Notes under the pieces: model-generated | The model's database searches: none | The model's input: the letters and a program-made list of their open reading frames with translations, nothing else | Told to the model about the DNA's origin: nothing | Position numbers and translations under genes: made by a program | Shown here: one piece after another, positions 45,679-54,107 of the stretch | Numbering within the stretch: position 1 is the stretch's first letter | Layout: the number at the start of each line of letters is the position of its first letter | From: JAGQRJ01 sp041402045 | Lineage (GTDB): Bacteria; Planctomycetota; J058 | Length of the DNA: 64,000 bases | NCBI GenBank assembly: GCA_041402045.1 | Contig: JAWKSZ010000044.1 | Location: 1 to 64,000 of the forward strand | Direction of reading: 5' to 3'

Positions 45679-47105
45679 GCCTCGAGGATCCCCTCGAGGG
45701 CCGGGGGCAACGGCGGGAGGTAGGCGTCCCAGGTCCGCGGACGGGGGAGCCGGGGGAAGGCCGGGTAGCAGCGCAGGAGCTCGTCCTCGAAGGCGATCCC
45801 CATGGCCCCCAGGCGCACGAGGTGCTCGGCCACCGCGCCGCGCGCGGCGCGGCCCACGGCCTCGCCGTCGGCCCACAGCGCGGACAGCGCCGCCCCGAGG
45901 CGCTCGTCGAGGAAGGGCTCGTCGACGGTCAGGCAGAGCTCGCTCTGGTCGCGCTCGGCGAGCAAGTTCGCGATCCGCTCGTCCATGCTGACCCCGATCG
46001 CGGGCACCCCCGCGGGCATGGAGCACACGTGGGCGTGGTAGCGCGAGGAGACGAGCACCTTCGCCTCCCGCAGGATCGCGACCAGGTCGAACATGGGGTG
46101 CTCGTCGGAGACGAAGGTCGGCGCGCCGCCCAGGCGCTCGGAGAGCAGCTCGCAGGCCCGGCGGTCGAGGCGCTCCATGCCGACCAGGACCACGAACGCG
46201 CGCTCGCGGTAGGGGGCGACCGCGGTGCCCAGCGCGTCCAGGTAGCGCAGGAAGGCCTGCTCGTCCTGGTCGTCGAAGCGGTGGTAGTAGAGCGAACGGT
46301 AGTGGGTCGGGCTCGCCGCGCCGCGCAGACGGTCCCACACCGCGCGCCCCGCCTTGGGGCGCACCGGCCACCAGAACGGGTTGATCGGGCACACGACGAG
46401 CACGGGCTCGCCGTCCCAGCCCGCCGCGCGCAGGAGCGCGCGGGCGCGGGTCGGGGGCGCGGGGTCGAAGGTCCACGCCGTGTCGGTGCCCAGGAAGCTG
46501 CGCACCCCGAGCTCGCCGAGCACGTCGGCCGAGGCCCGGTTGCGCACGACCACGTAGGAGCCCTGGCAGGTGCGGCGCACGAAGGCGCGCAGCGAGGCGT
46601 CCATGGCCCCGGCCTCGGCGCCGTAGCCCAGGGAGAGCTTGTTCTGGGCGACCGCCATGCCCAGGGCGCCGGCCATGAGCGTGGTCAGGGCGTTGGCGAA
46701 CTTGCTCTTGAACATGGAGCCTTCGCAGGCGACCACGCCGTGGTGCTTGGCGGTCTCGCCGTAGAGGAAGGCGGGGTAGAGGTCCGGGAGCTTGAGCTGG
46801 CGCACGCCAGGGAAGTAGCCGGCGGAGAGCCGGGCGTCGGAGGTCAGCGCGGTCAGGTCCACGCGGTCCTCGCCCAGGATCCAGCGGATCTGACGGATCA
46901 TCTCCGCGACCCGCACGTCGGCGCCGGTGTTGCGCGTGCCGAGGTAGCCGACGAGGAGCAGCTTCAGCGCCTCGCCCGGGCGCCAGCTCGCCTCGCGGTC
47001 GCTGACCGCGTGGCGCACGCGGGCGGCCTCGACCGCGGCCAAGGTGGCCGCCTCGAGCGCCAGGTCCGCCAGCGCGGGCTGCTTCTCCAGCCAGTCGCGG
47101 ATCAC
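45675..47105 (-). CDS. Polysaccharide pyruvyl transferase family protein
   Basis: 476 residues. The PF04230-type fold: LLLVGYLGTRNTGADVRVAE near the N-terminus (nucleotide-like glycine turn), GVVACEGSMFKSKFANALTT, KLSLGYGAEAGAMD, then SYVVVRNRASADVLGELGVR and FLGTDTAWTF, and in the C-terminal half VLVSSRYHAHVCSMPAGVPA, the family hallmark. Known members transfer pyruvate ketals from PEP to sugars. Presence inside an acyl-reduction operon is unusual; the acceptor here could be a glycolipid or polyol. GTG 47105 overlaps the preceding stop (GTGA). Confidence 0.85.
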   Translation of the reverse strand: MIRDWLEKQPALADLALEAATLAAVEAARVRHAVSDREASWRPGEALKLLLVGYLGTRNTGADVRVAEMIRQIRWILGEDRVDLTALTSDARLSAGYFPGVRQLKLPDLYPAFLYGETAKHHGVVACEGSMFKSKFANALTTLMAGALGMAVAQNKLSLGYGAEAGAMDASLRAFVRRTCQGSYVVVRNRASADVLGELGVRSFLGTDTAWTFDPAPPTRARALLRAAGWDGEPVLVVCPINPFWWPVRPKAGRAVWDRLRGAASPTHYRSLYYHRFDDQDEQAFLRYLDALGTAVAPYRERAFVVLVGMERLDRRACELLSERLGGAPTFVSDEHPMFDLVAILREAKVLVSSRYHAHVCSMPAGVPAIGVSMDERIANLLAERDQSELCLTVDEPFLDERLGAALSALWADGEAVGRAARGAVAEHLVRLGAMGIAFEDELLRCYPAFPRLPRPRTWDAYLPPLPPALEGILEA

Positions 47106-48241
47106 GGCCGCGCCGCCAGTGCCGGGCGCGGGGGCAGGGGCCGCGCGGGGTAGCGGAACTCGTGCTCGAGGGCGTAGCGGAACAGCCCGGCGCAGTAGCG
47201 CGGGAAGGGCGTGGGGACGAGCCCGGTCGCCGCGCGCACCCGGGCGTTGTCGAAGACCACGTCCCACTCGAGGTACGGCCAGAACACGTCGAGGAGCGTC
47301 GCCAGCCGGCGCACCGGGCGCGGGCCGGCCTGGGCCAGGAGCTCGAGGGCGCGGGCGCAGGGCCGGGTGAGGCGCGGGGCGAAGCGCGGGCGGCGCCGGC
47401 CGAGGGCCGCGCTGAGGGCGTCGGTGATCTCGCGGAAGCGGGGCGAGTCGGCGCCGCTGGCCAGGTGGTAGGTGTCGTGCTCGAGCCGCGGCGCGAGGTG
47501 CAGGGCGACGGTCGCGCCCCCCACGAAGTCGGCGGGGACGATGTCCAGGCGCGCCTCGGGGTCGAAGGGCAGGAGCGGTGTCTGCGCCAGGCGCACGAAG
47601 GCGCGGACCATGTCGAACTGGGTGGTGTCGGGGAAGCGCGAGTCGCCGAGGACGATGCTCGGGCGCACGATCGCGAGACTCCCCGCGGGGAGCAGCTCCC
47701 GCGCCAGGTGCTCCCCGAACTTCTTGGTGCGCGCGTAGGGGTCGAAGTCGCTGCGCTCCCACTCGATCGCGCGGTCCTCGGTGACGACCTCGGCCCGGCG
47801 GCGGCCGGCGACGGCCACGGTCGAGACCCAGGTCACGCGGCGCAGGTGCCCGCGGGCGGCGAGGTCCTGGCCCAGGCGGGCCACGGCGAGCGCTCCGCGC
47901 AGGTTCACGTCGGCGCAGGCCCGGGACGAGCGCCGGTTGAGGGTCGCCGCCGCGTGCACGATCCCGTCGACCTCGCCCAGGACGAGGGACCGGTCCTCGG
48001 GGTCGCTGGCCAGCCCCTGCGCCCGCACGTCCCCGAGCACCGGGCGGAGCTGGCCGGACTCGAGGGCGTCCCAGAAGCGCGCGGGGGCGAGGTGCAGTTG
48101 CAGGGTCTCCCACAGCCGCGCGCGGGCGTGCTCGGGGTCCCGGGCGCGGACCAGGGCCAGCACCGGCTCCTCCCGCGCGAGCAGCCCTGCGGTGACGTAG
48201 CCGCCCAGGTAGCCGGTGGAGCCGGTGACGAGGGTCGTCAT
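47102..48241 (-). CDS. Thioester-reductase-like SDR (NAD-binding 4 type)
   Basis: 379 residues. An extended short-chain dehydrogenase: nucleotide motif LVTGSTGYLGGYV at the N-terminus, VDGIVHAAATLNRRSS, VTWVSTVAVAGRRR and the catalytic Tyr/Lys pair in YARTKKFGEHL. The C-terminal half lacks resemblance to sugar epimerases and fits the reductive-release (R) domains of carrier-protein systems, which reduce acyl thioesters to aldehydes or alcohols. ATG 48241 overlaps the first gene's stop (ATGA). Together with the first gene it provides two reductases, perhaps acting in sequence. A plain NDP-sugar epimerase remains possible. Confidence 0.8.
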   Translation of the reverse strand: MTTLVTGSTGYLGGYVTAGLLAREEPVLALVRARDPEHARARLWETLQLHLAPARFWDALESGQLRPVLGDVRAQGLASDPEDRSLVLGEVDGIVHAAATLNRRSSRACADVNLRGALAVARLGQDLAARGHLRRVTWVSTVAVAGRRRAEVVTEDRAIEWERSDFDPYARTKKFGEHLARELLPAGSLAIVRPSIVLGDSRFPDTTQFDMVRAFVRLAQTPLLPFDPEARLDIVPADFVGGATVALHLAPRLEHDTYHLASGADSPRFREITDALSAALGRRRPRFAPRLTRPCARALELLAQAGPRPVRRLATLLDVFWPYLEWDVVFDNARVRAATGLVPTPFPRYCAGLFRYALEHEFRYPARPLPPRPALAARP

Positions 48242-49884
48242 GGGCGCGGGACCTCGACCGGGGCCGCGAGGCTGACCGGGCGCGCGTCGAGCTTCTCGGG
48301 ACGGGTCCCCGCCAGCTTGGGGTAGATCCAGCGCCGCAGCCCGGGGAGGTGCACGTCGAGCCAGTAGCGCCGCCAGTCCAGGGCCTCGAGCCCCAGGGCG
48401 TGGCGCGCGCGGTCGCTGGGCGCGAGGGCGGCCTCCAGCGCGCGCAGGCCGTCGGCGGCGAACACGCAGTCGACGTCGAGCACGAAGGGCAGGAAGGTGT
48501 CGACCACCTCCTCCAGCTCGCCGAGGCGCCGGGCTCCGCGGCGCGCCTTGCGCTCCCAGCGACCGAGGGCGTCCTTGCCCTGGGCGGGCCAGGGCAGCGC
48601 GGCCCCGGCGGCGTCGAGGGCCTCCGCAGCTCCACGCGCCAGGGCCTTGAGCGCGGGGAGCGACGTCAGCCGGTAGCGGCGCGGGTCGCTGGGGACGGCG
48701 TCGGCGCGCCAGAGGTCGCGCCAGCTCAGGCGTTGGTCGCGCTGAGCCAGGCCGGTGAGGTCCACGGCGCGGCCCACGGTCAGCGGGTTCACGTCCGAGC
48801 TCCCGAGGTGCACCACCGCCGGCGCGCGCCCGGCGAGCAGCGCGCTCAGGCAGAGGGTCAGCCCGCGGGCGACGAGGTCCACGGGGATCGCGTCCAGGAT
48901 CAGGCGCTGGTTGGCGGGGAGGTGCTTCAGCGGCCCGTCGCTCATGGCGTAGGTCAGGGGGGCCGAGGTCTGGTAGCCCTCCTTCCAGCCGGGGAAGGGG
49001 AAGCTCAGCGCGCTCTCGACGATGCTCGGGCGGGCCACGCAGGTCGGGACGTCGCCGCGCCGCGCCCACACGAGCTGCTCGGCCATGGCCTTGCTCTGGG
49101 CGTAGGCGTTGGGCCAGCCCCAGCGGTTGGCGCGGGCGTGGGCCTCGTCGGTGAGCCGCTCGCGGATCCAGCGTGCGCGCACGCGCCCGAGGAAGGCGCC
49201 GTGCTCGGCGACCGACGCGCCCAGCCGGCGGCGTTGGGCCGTGGCCTCGCCCTCGAGCTCGGCCTCGACCAGCGCCTCGTGGGAGGCGTCGAGCCAGGCT
49301 TGCTCGCGGGCGCGCCACCAGGCGAGCTCGCGGGCGGCGTCGAAGGCCTCGCCGCCCGGCGCGTCGGCCTCGACCCGCTCGGCTACCCGACCGGGGCGAC
49401 GCCCGGCGACGTAGGCGGTCGAGACGTGCAGGAACGCGGCGCCGAGCTCACGCGCCAGCTCCAGGGCCGCCAGCGCCCCGTCGACGTTGGCGGTCGCCGC
49501 CTCCCGGGGGTCCGGACGCAGGGTCGTGAGCCCGGCGAGGTGCACCACGGCGTCGACCCGCCCCAGCTCCCCTCGGGCCTGGGGGTCGAGGCCCAGCCCC
49601 GGTCGGGCGAGGTCGCCCTCGAGCACCTGCAGCCGGGGGGCGAGGAAGGCGCCCAGGTCCGTGCCGTGGCGTTCGTGCAGCGACCAGAACGCGGGGGAGG
49701 TCGAGAGGAGCTGTTCCACCCGGGCGCGGGCCCCCCGGGCGCCGGGGCGCACCACGAGCAGCAGGCGCTCGACGTCGGGGACCTCGCTCAGGAGTTGGGC
49801 GACCCACACCTTGCCGAGGAACCCGGAGGCGCCGGTGATCAGGAGCCGGCGGCCGCGGAGGAGGGCAGGGGGGGAGAGCGTCAT
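48238..49884 (-). CDS. Fatty acyl reductase-like protein (FAR/thioester reductase type)
   Basis: 548 residues. It begins LLITGASGFLGKVWVAQLLS, the N-terminal NAD(P) fold shared by alcohol-forming fatty-acyl reductases; VDAVVHLAGLTTLRPDPREA, FLHVSTAYVAGRRPGRV (the TAYVAG run is typical) and the catalytic YAQSKAMAEQLV follow. VARPSIVESALSFPFPGWKE is a strong FAR-type signature. The C-terminal 150 residues form a helical FAR-C-like region. A long insertion (about 170-235) is Arg/Ala/Glu-rich. First gene of the operon; a TATAGT box lies eight bases before the ATG and no Shine-Dalgarno sequence is present. Confidence 0.87.
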   Translation of the reverse strand: MTLSPPALLRGRRLLITGASGFLGKVWVAQLLSEVPDVERLLLVVRPGARGARARVEQLLSTSPAFWSLHERHGTDLGAFLAPRLQVLEGDLARPGLGLDPQARGELGRVDAVVHLAGLTTLRPDPREAATANVDGALAALELARELGAAFLHVSTAYVAGRRPGRVAERVEADAPGGEAFDAARELAWWRAREQAWLDASHEALVEAELEGEATAQRRRLGASVAEHGAFLGRVRARWIRERLTDEAHARANRWGWPNAYAQSKAMAEQLVWARRGDVPTCVARPSIVESALSFPFPGWKEGYQTSAPLTYAMSDGPLKHLPANQRLILDAIPVDLVARGLTLCLSALLAGRAPAVVHLGSSDVNPLTVGRAVDLTGLAQRDQRLSWRDLWRADAVPSDPRRYRLTSLPALKALARGAAEALDAAGAALPWPAQGKDALGRWERKARRGARRLGELEEVVDTFLPFVLDVDCVFAADGLRALEAALAPSDRARHALGLEALDWRRYWLDVHLPGLRRWIYPKLAGTRPEKLDARPVSLAAPVEVPRP

Positions 49885-50098
49885 AGGCGCGCACTATAGC
49901 CGCCGGAGGGGCTGGATCAGAGCGCCTCGTGGACGGGATCCCGCCCGGAGCGCGGGTTGGCGCGCTGCCACTCTGACAGGGGCGAGCACGAACAAAACCC
50001 GAGTTCGTTCGGGTTGCGCCCGGGACGGGCTGGCCCCGAGCTTGCGTAACGCTCTGCGTTGGGCTCCCTGGAAGGGCCCGCAGGAGGCAACCACGTTC
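49885..50098. other. Divergent promoter region
   Basis: Separates the minus-strand acyl operon from the plus-strand M50 gene. It holds the TATAGT box of the former. No clear promoter for the M50 gene was seen, though GCAGGAGG at about 50081-50088 may serve as its (rather distant) Shine-Dalgarno sequence. Confidence 0.45.
49893..49898 (-). promoter_or_regulatory. Candidate -10 box of the six-gene acyl operon, leaderless type
   Basis: TATAGT on the minus strand, eight bases before ATG 49884. Clean -10 hexamer, no Shine-Dalgarno sequence, no clear -35. Confidence 0.45.
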
Positions 50099-50926
50099 AT
50101 GTTCAAGACCCTCGACCTGGGCCGGGTGTTCGGGATCGACCTCCGGGTGCACTCGACGGTGCCGCTGCTCGCGGGGCTGTTCGCGCTGCTGAACCTGGCG
50201 AGCGGCGGCCCCGGCGCCGCGGCGTCCACCCTGGCGCTGTTGTTCGCGGTCGCCCTCGCCGTGACCTTGCACGAGCTCGGCCACGCCCTCACCGCGCGGC
50301 TCTACGGGAACCCCACCCACGGGATCACGCTCTACCCCTTCGGCGGCGTGGCCCAGCTCGACCACGAGGCGCGCTCCAGTCAGGAGGAGGTGGTCGTGGC
50401 CCTGGCCGGGCCCGCGGTGAACGTGGTGCTGGCTGCGTTGAGCGCGCTCGTCTACGTGCTCGTCCCGGCGCTCCCGGGCGTCGCCACCTTCCTCTGGCTG
50501 AACCTGGGCCTGGCGGTGTTCAACCTGCTGCCGGCCTTCCCCATGGACGGCGGGCGCGTGCTCCGCGGCGGGCTGTGGCGCCTGGTGGGCTACGGCAACG
50601 CGACCCGCTTCGCGGCTCGCGCAGGCCAGGTGTTCGCGGTGGGCTTCGGGCTCCTGGGCCTGATCGCCAACCCCATGCTGCTGGTGATCGCGTTCTTCGT
50701 GTTCAGCCACGCCTCGGCGCAGCTCCGGCTGCTCGACCTCAGGGGCGGCCAGCCGCGCGGGCCCTACGTCGACCCGCGGGGCCGGGTGCACGTGCAGCCG
50801 GTGCGCGAGGCCGGCTGGCGCGCGCCGAGCGCGCCCCCGAGCTGGGGCCCGAGTCCGCGGGCGCCGGGCTACGCCCAGGTGCGGAGCCCCTCGGGGCGGC
50901 GCGTGTTCGTGGTCTGGCGACCGTGA
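50099..50926 (+). CDS. Site-2-type intramembrane metalloprotease (M50), minimal
   Basis: 275 residues. HELGHALTARLYG with the zinc histidines and Glu (about 60-66), GITLYPFGGVAQL, and NLLPAFPMDGGRVLRG with the third ligand Asp (about 148-160) match the SpoIVFB/S2P-like subgroup without CBS domains. Five to six membrane helices, then a soluble Arg/Pro-rich tail of about 60 residues. A second M50 member sits at 30535-31320 with a different sequence. Role: cleavage of membrane proteins within the bilayer; target unknown. The Shine-Dalgarno sequence is about 11 bases away, longer than usual. Confidence 0.9.
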   Translation: MFKTLDLGRVFGIDLRVHSTVPLLAGLFALLNLASGGPGAAASTLALLFAVALAVTLHELGHALTARLYGNPTHGITLYPFGGVAQLDHEARSSQEEVVVALAGPAVNVVLAALSALVYVLVPALPGVATFLWLNLGLAVFNLLPAFPMDGGRVLRGGLWRLVGYGNATRFAARAGQVFAVGFGLLGLIANPMLLVIAFFVFSHASAQLRLLDLRGGQPRGPYVDPRGRVHVQPVREAGWRAPSAPPSWGPSPRAPGYAQVRSPSGRRVFVVWRP

Positions 50927-51004
50927 GGCAGGGGGTGTTCGCTCCCCGAGCCTGAAGAAGAGAGGAGCCGCCAAGGCTCCGCCTCGCGGCCTCGCCTCCT
51001 GGGA

Positions 51005-54000
51005 TCAGCGCAGGCGGTTGGCCTGGTTCCGGGCCTGCTCGGCCTCGGTCGGGCGGCCCAGGTCTTCGAGGATCTGGGCTTGGAGCTCGTAGTGGTCGGC
51101 TCGCACGCGCTGCGAGCCGGCGTTGCGGATCGCGGTGTCGATCGCGGTCTTGGCCTCCGTGAGCTGCTGCGTGCGCGCGATCCCCTCGAGCATGGGCTGC
51201 GCCAGGCGGAGGTAGCTCGCCGCGCGCAGCACGAGGGGGTCGACGGGAGAGGAGGCGCCCTTGAGGACCTCCTTCAGCTCGCCGAGCGCTTCGCGGTAGT
51301 CCGCCTCGAAGTACGCGTCGACCGCGCGCAGCTCCCCCGGCCGCCCCGTCTCGGGCCGCGCGAGCAGGAGCGGGGTGCTCGTGCGCGTCGCTGGGAAGAA
51401 GCGCGCCACGATCCGCAGTTGGCTCTCGCGCCCGGCGTCGTCCGAGACCCGGGCCTTGATCAGGTTGTAGCCGGGGGCGAGGGGGATCGGCCGGGCGGGG
51501 TCGATCGGACGGCCGTTGTGGGTCACCGTCAGGCGAACCCGGCCCTGACCCTGGAGGATCGCGTCGACGGTCACCTGGCCCTTGTCGTGGCCGCTGGGCT
51601 CGAGCTTGACCGAGCGGATCACCGGCTCGCGATCGCTGATCAGGACCGCGCGCTCCAGGAGCTGCTGCTGGCGTCCGCTGCGGTCCACGGCGACCACCGT
51701 CAGCCGGTGCTCGCGGCCCGCGGGCTCGACCCGCACCGCGAAGGGCAGCGTGGCGCTCTCCCCCAGGACCTCGCCGCCCTCGCGCACGAGCACGTTGAGG
51801 CCAGCGTAGTTGAGGGTGCCGCGGACCTCGACCAGGGTCCCGCTGATCTGGGGCAGCTCGACCTGGCCCCAGCTCCCGGGGAGCTGCTCGACCTCGGGCT
51901 TGGGGATCACGAGGGTCGGCTCGTAGGTCACGCGCTCGGTCGCCTCGTGCTTGCGCCCGCGCTCGTCGTAGACCTGGAGCAGGAACGTGTTCAGCCCGCG
52001 CCGCAAGGGCAGGGTCTGGGGGAGGCTCCCTGGCTTGAGCTGGCCGTTGACCAGGAGCTGCGTGGTCACCTCGCCGAAGCCGCTCTCGCGCACGCGCCCG
52101 GCGACCTGGACCCAGCCCTCGCGCACGGGGGTGACCTCGAGGGTCAGGACCTCTGGAGCTCGCGAGTCGACCTCCACGGTGCCGCGCGCGACGACCTGCG
52201 CCGCGGCGCCCTGCCGCTCCGCGCGGACCTCGACCGAGCGGGTCCCGGGCAGGAGGTTCACGACCAGGGGCAGGGTCATGCTCCGGGCGCGGGCGGCGCC
52301 GTCCACGAAGACCACGGCCTCGATCCCGCGCGGCACCCGGCCGCGGACCGTGAGCCGTGTGCTGGAGGTCGCGGGGAGGGGCTCGATCCAGTCCGCGGGC
52401 ACGAAGGGCGGGGGCTGTGGCGGCTCGACCGGCGGGGGCGGAGGGGCGGTGGCTTCGATCCGCACGGTGTGGCGGTGGGTGGCGGTGTTGCCCGCGGTGT
52501 CCTCGGTGGCGATCACGAGGGAGTGTTCGCCGGGGGTGAGCAGGAGCTCGACCGGAAAGGTCAGGGGCTGGGGCGCCGCGCCGTCGATCGCCAGCGTCGC
52601 GCGCGCGGCGGGGTCGGCGTCGAGGAGGCGACCCTCGAGGGTCAGGGGAGAGCGTGCGCTCGCCGGCACCTGCAGCTCCAGGGCCGGGGGACGCCCGTCG
52701 AAGCGGAAGGTGCTCGTGCGCACGACCTCGAACAGCCCGCTCCCGGCCCGGACCTTGAGCTCGTGGGACCCGTCGGCGAGCTCCGCGGTGAGGCGGTAGG
52801 GGGCCTCGAGGGGGTGCTTGTCGACCCGCACCTCGACGTGCTCCGCGCCCGCGACCTGGATCGGGAGGACCCCAGCGCCCAGGAGCGCGTCGGGGGCGAA
52901 CCCGAAGGTGATCCGCGGCGCCTCGGTCGGCGGCGGCGGCGCCGGCGGCTCGTCCGGCGGGGCGACGCGAAAGCGGCGCACGACCTCCACCGCGTGGCCG
53001 GCCTCGTCCATGGCCGAGAGCAAGACCTCGTGGGGGCCGGGCTCGAGGGTCAGCGGGAGCGAGAGCAGGGCCCAGCCCGCGCCGGGTTCGACCGCCTGGT
53101 TCAGCCGCGCCGCGCCGCGCACGCTGATCTGGACCTTGGAGCTGTCGCGCACGCGCAGCTCGAGGCGGGGCGGGTTGGGCAGGAGTCCGTCCTCGCTCGG
53201 GCTCGCGATCACCACCTCGGGCGGCGTGCGATCGACCCGGACCACGACCGGCTGTGTGCCCTCGACGCGGGTCCCGTCCACGAGGCCGCTGATCTTCAGG
53301 GTGTAGGTGTGCACGCCGTCGGGGAGCCCGCCCAGGAGGAACTCGAACTCGGTCCCGTCGCCGAGGTCGATCGCCTGCCCCGCGAGCTCGAGGCGCGCCC
53401 CCGTGAGCTCCACGGTGCCGCGAATCCGCACGTCGCCGTCGACCCAGGTCCCGGGCTCGGGGTGCGTCAGGATCGCGCGGGGGGCCAGCTCCCGCGCGCG
53501 CTGCTCGCGCCAGGCGCGGTAGCCCAGGGCGCCGACCGCCCCCAGGAAGGCCAGGGTCAGGACCCAGCCCGCCCAGCTCCGTCGCGGGGCCGGGGTGGCG
53601 GGCACGATCGTCGGCGCGCTGGCGACGTCGTAGCCCGGCGCGGCGGTCGCGCGCGGCGGAGTGAGCACCGTGTCGACCTCGTGGGGGGCGAGGGCGGTGC
53701 GGCTCTCGGGAGCGTCGGCCGTGACGCCGAGGGACGTCTGGGTGGGGGCACCCACGGGCGGGGGCGGGGTGTGCACGGTAGGGGTGGTGGCGGGGTCGAG
53801 CTGCGGCGGATCGGACTGGATCGTGGGGGCGGTGCGCGGGTCGAGCTGCGGCGGATCGGACTGGATCGTGGGGGCGGTGCGCGGGTCCTGGAGCGCAGGG
53901 TGCGCCCCGGTCATGAGCTGCGAAGGGGGGAGCGCGTCCTCGGGGTCGGGAGGGGGCGGGTCCTCGGGCAGCGCCTCGTAGGCGCCGGTGGGGAGGTCGG

Positions 54001-54028
54001 CTTCGTAGTCGGGGTCGTGCTCGGGCAT
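51005..54028 (-). CDS. Large single-pass membrane protein with repeated Ig-like domains
   Basis: About 1007 residues. N-terminal 140 residues are cytoplasmic, Pro/Asp-rich, with a 15-residue repeat (core DPRTAPTIQSDPPQL, two full copies and a partial one). One transmembrane helix (about 153-172: AGWVLTLAFLGAVGALGYRA). The outside part is a chain of about eight Ig-like beta domains, each with a pattern such as TPPEVVIASPSEDG, LTLEGRLLDADPAARATL, LTPGEHSLVIATEDTAGNTA and RGLNTFLLQVYDERGRKHEA. A TPR-like helical tail (about 920-1007) ends the protein. Threonines in the tandem APTI motif could be kinase targets (inference). ATG 54028 was preferred; GTG 54076 is also open. A surface or envelope scaffold seems likely. 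Confidence 0.8.
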   Translation of the reverse strand: MPEHDPDYEADLPTGAYEALPEDPPPPDPEDALPPSQLMTGAHPALQDPRTAPTIQSDPPQLDPRTAPTIQSDPPQLDPATTPTVHTPPPPVGAPTQTSLGVTADAPESRTALAPHEVDTVLTPPRATAAPGYDVASAPTIVPATPAPRRSWAGWVLTLAFLGAVGALGYRAWREQRARELAPRAILTHPEPGTWVDGDVRIRGTVELTGARLELAGQAIDLGDGTEFEFLLGGLPDGVHTYTLKISGLVDGTRVEGTQPVVVRVDRTPPEVVIASPSEDGLLPNPPRLELRVRDSSKVQISVRGAARLNQAVEPGAGWALLSLPLTLEPGPHEVLLSAMDEAGHAVEVVRRFRVAPPDEPPAPPPPTEAPRITFGFAPDALLGAGVLPIQVAGAEHVEVRVDKHPLEAPYRLTAELADGSHELKVRAGSGLFEVVRTSTFRFDGRPPALELQVPASARSPLTLEGRLLDADPAARATLAIDGAAPQPLTFPVELLLTPGEHSLVIATEDTAGNTATHRHTVRIEATAPPPPPVEPPQPPPFVPADWIEPLPATSSTRLTVRGRVPRGIEAVVFVDGAARARSMTLPLVVNLLPGTRSVEVRAERQGAAAQVVARGTVEVDSRAPEVLTLEVTPVREGWVQVAGRVRESGFGEVTTQLLVNGQLKPGSLPQTLPLRRGLNTFLLQVYDERGRKHEATERVTYEPTLVIPKPEVEQLPGSWGQVELPQISGTLVEVRGTLNYAGLNVLVREGGEVLGESATLPFAVRVEPAGREHRLTVVAVDRSGRQQQLLERAVLISDREPVIRSVKLEPSGHDKGQVTVDAILQGQGRVRLTVTHNGRPIDPARPIPLAPGYNLIKARVSDDAGRESQLRIVARFFPATRTSTPLLLARPETGRPGELRAVDAYFEADYREALGELKEVLKGASSPVDPLVLRAASYLRLAQPMLEGIARTQQLTEAKTAIDTAIRNAGSQRVRADHYELQAQILEDLGRPTEAEQARNQANRLR

Positions 54029-54107
54029 GTGCGGACTCTGACGCGGCGCGCTGCCGGCGTATTCCAAACGCGCCACAGGAGGAGCTTAACCCAGCAGGGA
54101 GCGCGTC

